Both the position numbers and the translations under genes were made by a program. Below the pieces are notes generated by a model that was given only the letters and a program-made list of their open reading frames with translations, was not told the DNA's origin and did no database searches. Of a DNA stretch of 64,000 bases, positions 59,086 through 64,000 are shown piece after piece. Numbering within the stretch: the stretch's first letter is position 1; each line of letters opens with the position of its first letter. The DNA lies in contig NZ_CP066059.1 in assembly GCF_016127915.1 (NCBI RefSeq), forward strand, positions 1,322,001 through 1,386,000, written 5' to 3'. The DNA is from Streptococcus oralis (GTDB lineage: Bacteria > Bacillota > Bacilli > Lactobacillales > Streptococcaceae).

Positions 59086-59105
59086 ACTTTTGGTCTCTCA
59101 AAAGT
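59086..59105 (+). promoter_or_regulatory. Hairpin in the rpsL leader
   Basis: ACTTTTG / CAAAAGT form a 7-bp stem with a 6-nt loop in the 136-nt leader. A later AAAAGTACAC can compete for pairing with AAAGTGTACA. It is perhaps a ribosomal-protein binding site, but this is not proved. Confidence 0.45.
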
Positions 59106-59204
59106 GTACAGGGACGTGCTGACAAATGTTGCAAAAGTACACACAGATGGTAGCTGTCACCAAGTGTATCATCACCAAAAATAAAAAAACACAGGAGAAT
59201 GTAG

Positions 59205-59618
59205 ATGCCTACAATTAACCAATTGGTTCGCAAACCGCGTAAATCAAAAGTAGAAAAATCTAAATCACCAGCTTTGAACGTTGGTTACAACAGTCATAAA
59301 AAAGTTCAAACAAACGTTTCTTCACCACAAAAACGTGGTGTTGCAACTCGTGTGGGAACAATGACACCTAAAAAACCTAACTCTGCCCTTCGTAAATTCG
59401 CTCGTGTACGTTTGAGCAACCTTATCGAAGTTACTGCCTACATCCCAGGTATCGGACACAACTTGCAAGAGCACAGCGTGGTGCTTCTTCGTGGTGGACG
59501 TGTAAAAGACCTTCCAGGGGTACGTTACCATATCGTCCGTGGTGCACTTGATACTGCAGGTGTTAACGATCGTAAACAAGGCCGTTCTAAATACGGTACT
59601 AAACGTCCAAAAGCATAA
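59205..59618 (+). CDS. rpsL: 30S ribosomal protein S12
   Basis: The 137-residue protein ([15 protein letters not shown] to YGTKRPKA) is the decoding-centre protein S12. The streptomycin-interaction loops read [11 protein letters not shown] and [13 protein letters not shown], the wild-type residues. The start follows CAGGAG. The first gene of the rpsL-rpsG unit. Confidence 0.98.
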   Translation: MPTINQLVRKPRKSKVEKSKSPALNVGYNSHKKVQTNVSSPQKRGVATRVGTMTPKKPNSALRKFARVRLSNLIEVTAYIPGIGHNLQEHSVVLLRGGRVKDLPGVRYHIVRGALDTAGVNDRKQGRSKYGTKRPKA

Positions 59619-59637
59619 GGAAAGGGGATAAAGAGAA

Positions 59638-60108
59638 ATGAGTCGTAAAAATAGAGCTCCAAAACGTGACGTATTGCCAGATCCGCTTTACAATTCACAA
59701 TTAGTTACTCGTCTTATCAACCGCGTTATGCTTGATGGTAAACGTGGTACAGCTGCTTCAATCGTTTACGGTGCTTTTGAGCAAATCAAAGAAGCTACTG
59801 GCAACGATGCACTTGAAGTATTTGAAACAGCTATGGAAAACATCATGCCTGTACTTGAAGTACGTGCACGTCGTGTTGGTGGATCTAACTACCAAGTCCC
59901 AGTTGAAGTTCGTCCAGAACGTCGTACAACACTTGGACTTCGTTGGTTGGTAACAATCGCTCGCCTTCGTGGTGAACACACAATGCAAGACCGTCTTGCA
60001 AAAGAAATCTTGGATGCTGCGAACAACACTGGTGCAGCTGTTAAGAAACGTGAAGACACTCACCGTATGGCTGAAGCTAACCGTGCCTTCGCACACTTCC
60101 GTTGGTAA
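59638..60108 (+). CDS. rpsG: 30S ribosomal protein S7
   Basis: The 156-residue protein ([18 protein letters not shown] to NRAFAHFRW) is the head-assembly protein S7, complete and of standard length. It lies 19 nt after rpsL with AAAGGGGAT upstream. In other bacteria S7 represses its own operon by binding the intercistronic region. Confidence 0.98.
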
Positions 60109-60199
60109 GGATAAGATACTAAGGGCGTTAAAAAAGCGACTGAAAATTAGGAAGCTTGACGTAGAATCAAAGATTCTAGGAAAGCTTATCTATTTTCCG

Positions 60200-60270
60200 A
60201 GCTTTTAGCCCGAGTTCAATTGGGTTCAAATCAGTTAACTTAAGCTTTTAGCCCGGGTTCAATTGAGCTC
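60200..60270 (+). repeat. Direct repeat in the rpsG-fusA spacer
   Basis: AGCTTTTAGCCCGAGTTCAA (60200 on) recurs at 60243 as AGCTTTTAGCCCGGGTTCAA; the two 28-bp copies differ at three positions and start 43 bp apart. The spacer of 319 nt holds no gene. Confidence 0.75.
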
Positions 60271-60290
60271 GGTCAGCTCTTAGCTACAAC

Positions 60291-60314
60291 TCAACTCACC
60301 AGCTCGTGAGTTGA
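60291..60314 (+). repeat. Perfect 9-bp inverted repeat in the rpsG-fusA spacer
   Basis: TCAACTCAC and GTGAGTTGA, separated by 6 nt, form a stable hairpin without a T tail. It may be an mRNA processing or protection element. Confidence 0.7.
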
Positions 60315-60342
60315 AACCAACAAAAACAAGATAAACATTGAG

Positions 60343-60372
60343 AACGGGTGGGTCCTGCCTATCCGTTTTTAT
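60343..60372 (+). terminator. Terminator between rpsG and fusA
   Basis: AACGGGTGGG pairs with CCTATCCGTT (two G-U pairs), followed by TTTTATT. It separates fusA from the ribosomal-protein genes. Confidence 0.78.
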
Positions 60373-60380
60373 TAAAATCG

Positions 60381-60389
60381 TGTTATAAT
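60381..60389 (+). promoter_or_regulatory. fusA promoter (extended -10)
   Basis: TGTTATAAT, just after the terminator and about 40 nt before the fusA start, provides independent transcription. Confidence 0.75.
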
Positions 60390-60427
60390 AGAATAGAAAT
60401 TAAAAATAAATAGGAGAAACAAACCTC

Positions 60428-62509
60428 ATGGCACGCGAATTTTCACTTGAAAAAACTCGTAATATCGGTATCATGGCTCACGTCGATGCCGGTAAAACAA
60501 CAACTACTGAGCGTATTCTTTACTACACTGGTAAAATCCACAAAATCGGTGAAACTCACGAAGGTGCGTCACAAATGGACTGGATGGAGCAAGAGCAAGA
60601 ACGTGGTATCACAATCACATCTGCTGCGACAACAGCTCAATGGAACAACCACCGCGTAAACATCATCGACACACCAGGACACGTGGACTTCACAATCGAA
60701 GTACAACGTTCTCTTCGTGTATTGGACGGTGCGGTTACTGTTCTTGACTCACAATCAGGTGTTGAGCCTCAAACTGAAACAGTTTGGCGTCAAGCAACTG
60801 AGTACGGAGTTCCACGTATCGTATTTGCTAACAAAATGGACAAAATCGGTGCTGACTTCCTTTACTCAGTAAGCACACTTCACGACCGTCTTCAAGCAAA
60901 CGCCCACCCAATCCAATTGCCAATCGGTGCTGAAGATGACTTCCGCGGTATCATCGACTTGATCAAGATGAAAGCTGAAATCTATACTAACGACCTTGGT
61001 ACAGATATCCTTGAAGAAGATATTCCAGCTGAATACCTTGACCAAGCTCAAGAATACCGTGAAAAATTGGTTGAAGCAGTTGCTGAAACTGATGAAGAAT
61101 TGATGATGAAATACCTTGAAGGTGAAGAAATCACTAACGAAGAATTGAAAGCTGCTATCCGTAAAGCAACTATCAACGTTGAATTCTTCCCAGTATTGTG
61201 TGGTTCTGCCTTCAAGAATAAGGGTGTTCAATTGATGCTTGATGCGGTTATCGACTACCTTCCAAGCCCACTTGACATCCCAGCAATCAAAGGTATCAAC
61301 CCAGATACAGACGAAGAAGAAACTCGTCCAGCATCTGACGAAGAGCCATTCGCAGCTCTTGCCTTCAAGATTGCAACAGACCCATTTGTAGGTCGTTTGA
61401 CATTCTTCCGTGTATACTCAGGTGTTCTTCAATCAGGTTCTTACGTAATGAACACTTCTAAAGGTAAACGTGAACGTATCGGACGTCTTGTGCAATTGCA
61501 TGCCAATAGTCGTCAAGAAATCGAAACTGTTTATGCTGGTGATATTGCAGCTGCTATTGGTTTGAAGGATACAACTACTGGTGATTCATTGACAGATGAA
61601 AAAGCTAAAATCATCCTTGAGTCAATCCACGTTCCAGAACCAGTTATCCAGTTGATGGTTGAGCCAAAATCTAAAGCTGACCAAGATAAGATGGGTATCG
61701 CCCTTCAAAAATTGGCTGAAGAAGATCCAACATTCCGCGTTGAGACAAACGTTGAAACTGGTGAAACAGTTATCTCAGGTATGGGTGAACTTCACCTTGA
61801 CGTCCTTGTTGACCGTATGCGTCGTGAGTTTAAAGTTGAAGCGAACGTAGGTGCTCCTCAAGTATCTTACCGTGAAACATTCCGCGCTTCTACTCAAGCA
61901 CGTGGATTCTTCAAACGTCAGTCTGGTGGTAAAGGTCAATTTGGTGATGTATGGATTGAGTTTAGTCCAAACGAAGAAGGTAAAGGATTCGAATTCGAAA
62001 ACGCAATCGTCGGTGGTGTGGTTCCTCGTGAATTTATCCCAGCGGTTGAAAAAGGTTTGGTAGAATCTATGGCTAACGGTGTTCTTGCAGGTTACCCAAT
62101 GGTTGACGTTAAAGCGAAGCTTTACGATGGTTCATACCACGATGTCGACTCATCTGAAACTGCCTTCAAGATCGCAGCTTCACTTGCCCTTAAAGAAGCT
62201 GCTAAATCAGCACAACCAGCTATCCTTGAACCAATGATGCTTGTAACAATCACTGTTCCAGAAGAAAACCTTGGTGATGTTATGGGTCACGTAACTGCTC
62301 GTCGTGGACGTGTAGATGGTATGGAAGCACACGGTAATAGCCAAATCGTTCGTGCTTACGTTCCACTTGCTGAAATGTTCGGTTACGCAACAGTTCTTCG
62401 TTCTGCATCTCAAGGACGTGGTACCTTCATGATGGTATTTGACCACTACGAAGATGTACCTAAGTCAGTACAAGAAGAAATCATTAAGAAAAACAAAGGT
62501 GAAGACTAA
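60428..62509 (+). CDS. fusA: Translation elongation factor G
   Basis: The 693-residue GTPase drives ribosomal translocation. G1 is [16 protein letters not shown]2 region [10 protein letters not shown]3 DTPGHVDF and G4 NKMDK. Domains II to V follow, ending KNKGED. The start follows AGGAGAAAC. Although next to rpsG, it has its own promoter and terminator. Confidence 0.98.
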   Translation: MAREFSLEKTRNIGIMAHVDAGKTTTTERILYYTGKIHKIGETHEGASQMDWMEQEQERGITITSAATTAQWNNHRVNIIDTPGHVDFTIEVQRSLRVLDGAVTVLDSQSGVEPQTETVWRQATEYGVPRIVFANKMDKIGADFLYSVSTLHDRLQANAHPIQLPIGAEDDFRGIIDLIKMKAEIYTNDLGTDILEEDIPAEYLDQAQEYREKLVEAVAETDEELMMKYLEGEEITNEELKAAIRKATINVEFFPVLCGSAFKNKGVQLMLDAVIDYLPSPLDIPAIKGINPDTDEEETRPASDEEPFAALAFKIATDPFVGRLTFFRVYSGVLQSGSYVMNTSKGKRERIGRLVQLHANSRQEIETVYAGDIAAAIGLKDTTTGDSLTDEKAKIILESIHVPEPVIQLMVEPKSKADQDKMGIALQKLAEEDPTFRVETNVETGETVISGMGELHLDVLVDRMRREFKVEANVGAPQVSYRETFRASTQARGFFKRQSGGKGQFGDVWIEFSPNEEGKGFEFENAIVGGVVPREFIPAVEKGLVESMANGVLAGYPMVDVKAKLYDGSYHDVDSSETAFKIAASLALKEAAKSAQPAILEPMMLVTITVPEENLGDVMGHVTARRGRVDGMEAHGNSQIVRAYVPLAEMFGYATVLRSASQGRGTFMMVFDHYEDVPKSVQEEIIKKNKGED

Positions 62510-62525
62510 TCAGTCCTCACTCTAG

Positions 62526-62555
62526 AAGGAAGTCACTTAGTGGCTTCCTTTTTTG
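62526..62555 (+). terminator. Terminator after fusA
   Basis: An 11-bp stem AAGGAAGTCAC / GTGGCTTCCTT with a 3-nt loop and a T run. Confidence 0.9.
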
Positions 62556-62736
62556 TCTTTAACTATTCATTTTTACTGAATATAGTATACGAATTTGGTC
62601 GCTAAGTGAGAGGCTTACTACTTCTATCTAGAAAGAAAATATTCTAATTTGATAAATTAAAGTATATGAAGGTTCCGAATTCCGTAGAAAAGTTAATAAA
62701 AATGAGGGAAAGATTCATAAATACACTTTTAGATAG

Positions 62737-62751
62737 AAAATTCAGAAAATT
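62737..62751 (+). promoter_or_regulatory. CodY-box-like operator upstream of ilvB
   Basis: AAAATTCAGAAAATT matches the CodY box AATTTTCWGAAAATT at 13 of 15 positions and stands just upstream of the -35. CodY represses branched-chain amino acid synthesis when these amino acids are plentiful. Confidence 0.72.
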
Positions 62752-62763
62752 GACTCTTTTGCC

Positions 62764-62791
62764 TTGAAAATTTTTGAAAAAATGGTATGAT
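62764..62791 (+). promoter_or_regulatory. ilvB promoter
   Basis: TTGAAA, a 16-nt spacer and an extended -10 TGGTATGAT, about 40 nt before the gene. The rest of 62556-62736 is AT-rich and no T-box structure is recognised. Confidence 0.75.
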
Positions 62792-62831
62792 AGTAACAAG
62801 CTATTTTTTTAAGAGAAGAGAAAGGGGAACA

Positions 62832-64000
62832 ATGGAGAAAATCAGTTTAGAATCTCCTAAGACGGGGTCGGACCTAGTTTTGGAAACACTTCGGGACTTA
62901 GGGATTGATACCATTTTTGGTTATCCTGGTGGTGCAGTCTTACCTTTGTATGATGCGATATACAATTTTAAAGGTATTCGCCACATCTTAGGACGCCATG
63001 AGCAAGGTTGTTTGCACGAAGCTGAAGGATATGCCAAATCAACTGGAAAGTTGGGTGTTGCCGTCGTCACGAGCGGACCGGGAGCAACAAATGCCATTAC
63101 AGGGATTGCAGATGCCATGAGCGATAGCGTTCCCCTTTTGGTCTTTACAGGTCAAGTTGCAAGAGCTGGGATCGGAAAGGATGCCTTTCAGGAGGCGGAC
63201 ATCGTGGGTATTACCATGCCCATTACCAAATACAATTACCAAGTTCGTGAGACAGCAGATATTCCTCGTATCATTACGGAAGCTGTCCATATCGCAACGA
63301 CAGGTCGACCAGGTCCAGTTGTGATTGACTTACCAAAGGATGTATCAGCTCTAGAGACAGATTTCATCTATTCACCAGAAGTAAATTTACCAAGTTACCA
63401 ACCGACGCTTGATCCGAATGACATGCAAATCAAGAAAATCTTGAAGCAATTGTCAAAAGCCAAGAAACCTGTTTTGTTAGCAGGCGGTGGTATCAGCTAT
63501 GCAGAAGCTTCTAAGGAGCTCAATGAATTTGCTGAACGTTACCAAATTCCAGTAGTCACTAGTCTTTTGGGGCAAGGAACCATTGCAACGAGTCATCCGC
63601 TCTTCCTAGGGATGGGAGGCATGCATGGTTCTTTCGCAGCCAACATTGCAATGACGGAAGCGGACTTTATGATTAGTATTGGTTGCCGTTTCGATGACCG
63701 CTTGACTGGGAACCCTAAGACCTTCGCGAAGAATGCTAAGGTTGCCCATATCGATGTTGACCCAGCTGAGATTGGTAAGATTATCAGTGCAGATATTCCT
63801 GTAGTGGGGGATGCTAAGAAAGCCTTGCAGATGCTACTGGCAGAACCAACTGTTCATAACAATACTGAAAAGTGGATTGAAAAAGTCACCAAGGACAAGA
63901 ATCGAGTTCGTTCTTATGATAAGAAAGAACGTGTGGTTCAACCTCAGGCCGTTATTGAACGCATCGGTGAGTTGACGCATGGTGATGCCATTGTCGTAAC
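62832..64000 (+). CDS. ilvB: Acetolactate synthase large subunit, 5' part
   Basis: The frame opens at ATG 62832 after AAAGGGG and runs off the window, giving about 389 of the expected 560-570 residues. This thiamine-diphosphate enzyme makes acetolactate for valine and leucine and acetohydroxybutyrate for isoleucine. The N-terminal TPP-binding PYR domain has the catalytic Glu in GRHEQGCLHEAEGYAK, followed by SGPGATN and the FAD/central domain (GMHGSFAANIAMTEADFMI). The small subunit and ilvC probably follow outside the window. The CodY-like box and promoter lie directly upstream. Confidence 0.95.
   Translation, partial: MEKISLESPKTGSDLVLETLRDLGIDTIFGYPGGAVLPLYDAIYNFKGIRHILGRHEQGCLHEAEGYAKSTGKLGVAVVTSGPGATNAITGIADAMSDSVPLLVFTGQVARAGIGKDAFQEADIVGITMPITKYNYQVRETADIPRIITEAVHIATTGRPGPVVIDLPKDVSALETDFIYSPEVNLPSYQPTLDPNDMQIKKILKQLSKAKKPVLLAGGGISYAEASKELNEFAERYQIPVVTSLLGQGTIATSHPLFLGMGGMHGSFAANIAMTEADFMISIGCRFDDRLTGNPKTFAKNAKVAHIDVDPAEIGKIISADIPVVGDAKKALQMLLAEPTVHNNTEKWIEKVTKDKNRVRSYDKKERVVQPQAVIERIGELTHGDAIVV

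Noticed and set aside
60210..60240. tRNA-like T-arm (GGTTCAAATC) in the rpsG-fusA spacer
   Set aside because: No acceptor stem, D-arm or anticodon arm can be assembled around it, and the similar repeat copy lacks the motif.
62556..62736. T-box riboswitch before ilvB
   Set aside because: I could not find the conserved T-box sequence or a terminator/antiterminator pair, and the promoter lies downstream of this stretch.

Overview
The window reads as chromosome of a mitis-group Streptococcus (S. mitis / S. oralis / S. pneumoniae relatives). Signs are the gene content and order (eep-proS-bglA-glmS, pullulanase, cinA-recA, rpsL-rpsG-fusA), two wall-anchored proteins with YSIRK-type signals and LPNTG anchors, a BOX repeat whose boxA contains the BOX-PCR primer sequence, a competence (ComX) box before cinA, and low-GC DNA with strong AAGGAG ribosome binding sites. 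The species cannot be fixed from the sequence alone.

Layout. 1-6.5 kb: end of eep, proS, a GH1 phospho-beta-glucosidase, a small DMT permease and glmS. 6.5-12.2 kb: an AT-rich accessory island directly 3' of glmS, with unknown genes, a decayed partial duplicate, a frameshifted gene, a small membrane-protein operon, a truncated DUF1643 gene and a 19-copy heptamer repeat. 12.2-13.1 kb: an HAD acid-phosphatase lipoprotein on the minus strand. 13.1-18.8 kb: an operon joining two URO-D-fold (MtaA/CmuA-like) proteins to a complete polar-amino-acid-type ABC importer, behind an elaborate leader. This is my best candidate for an undescribed system. 18.8-22.6 kb: wall-anchored pullulanase (minus strand) with a cre-overlapped promoter.

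22.7-30.4 kb: rpoB-rpoC behind a structured leader. 30.4-36.3 kb: ndk, a membrane protein, tsaE-GNAT-lytR, then cinA-recA. 36.3-40.3 kb: a PspC-domain protein, a GNAT, a DinF-type MATE exporter, a YebC-family protein and a DUF4190-like membrane protein. 40.4-44.4 kb: a MarR regulator with three operator-like sites and a heterodimeric ABC exporter. 44.5-48.9 kb: PAP2 phosphatase, a LytTR regulator with a LiaF-like partner, rpmB, a BOX element, an Asp23 protein and fakA. 49.0-55.1 kb: a 2007-residue CshA-type fibrillar adhesin. 55.2-58.9 kb: two tiny membrane proteins, an ABC-2 exporter and a LiaS/DesK-type two-component system that resembles pneumococcal TCS11. 59.0-62.5 kb: rpsL-rpsG-fusA. 62.8 kb to the end: the 5' part of ilvB behind a CodY-like box.

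Most of the window is core genome (translation, transcription, recombination, cell-wall precursor and branched-chain amino acid synthesis). The novelty is in the island after glmS, in the URO-D/ABC operon and its leader, and in regulatory details: two apparently leaderless genes, an unusually distant Shine-Dalgarno before glmS, and a heptamer array that abuts a terminator. All functional calls rest on reading the translations and motifs; no database search was run.
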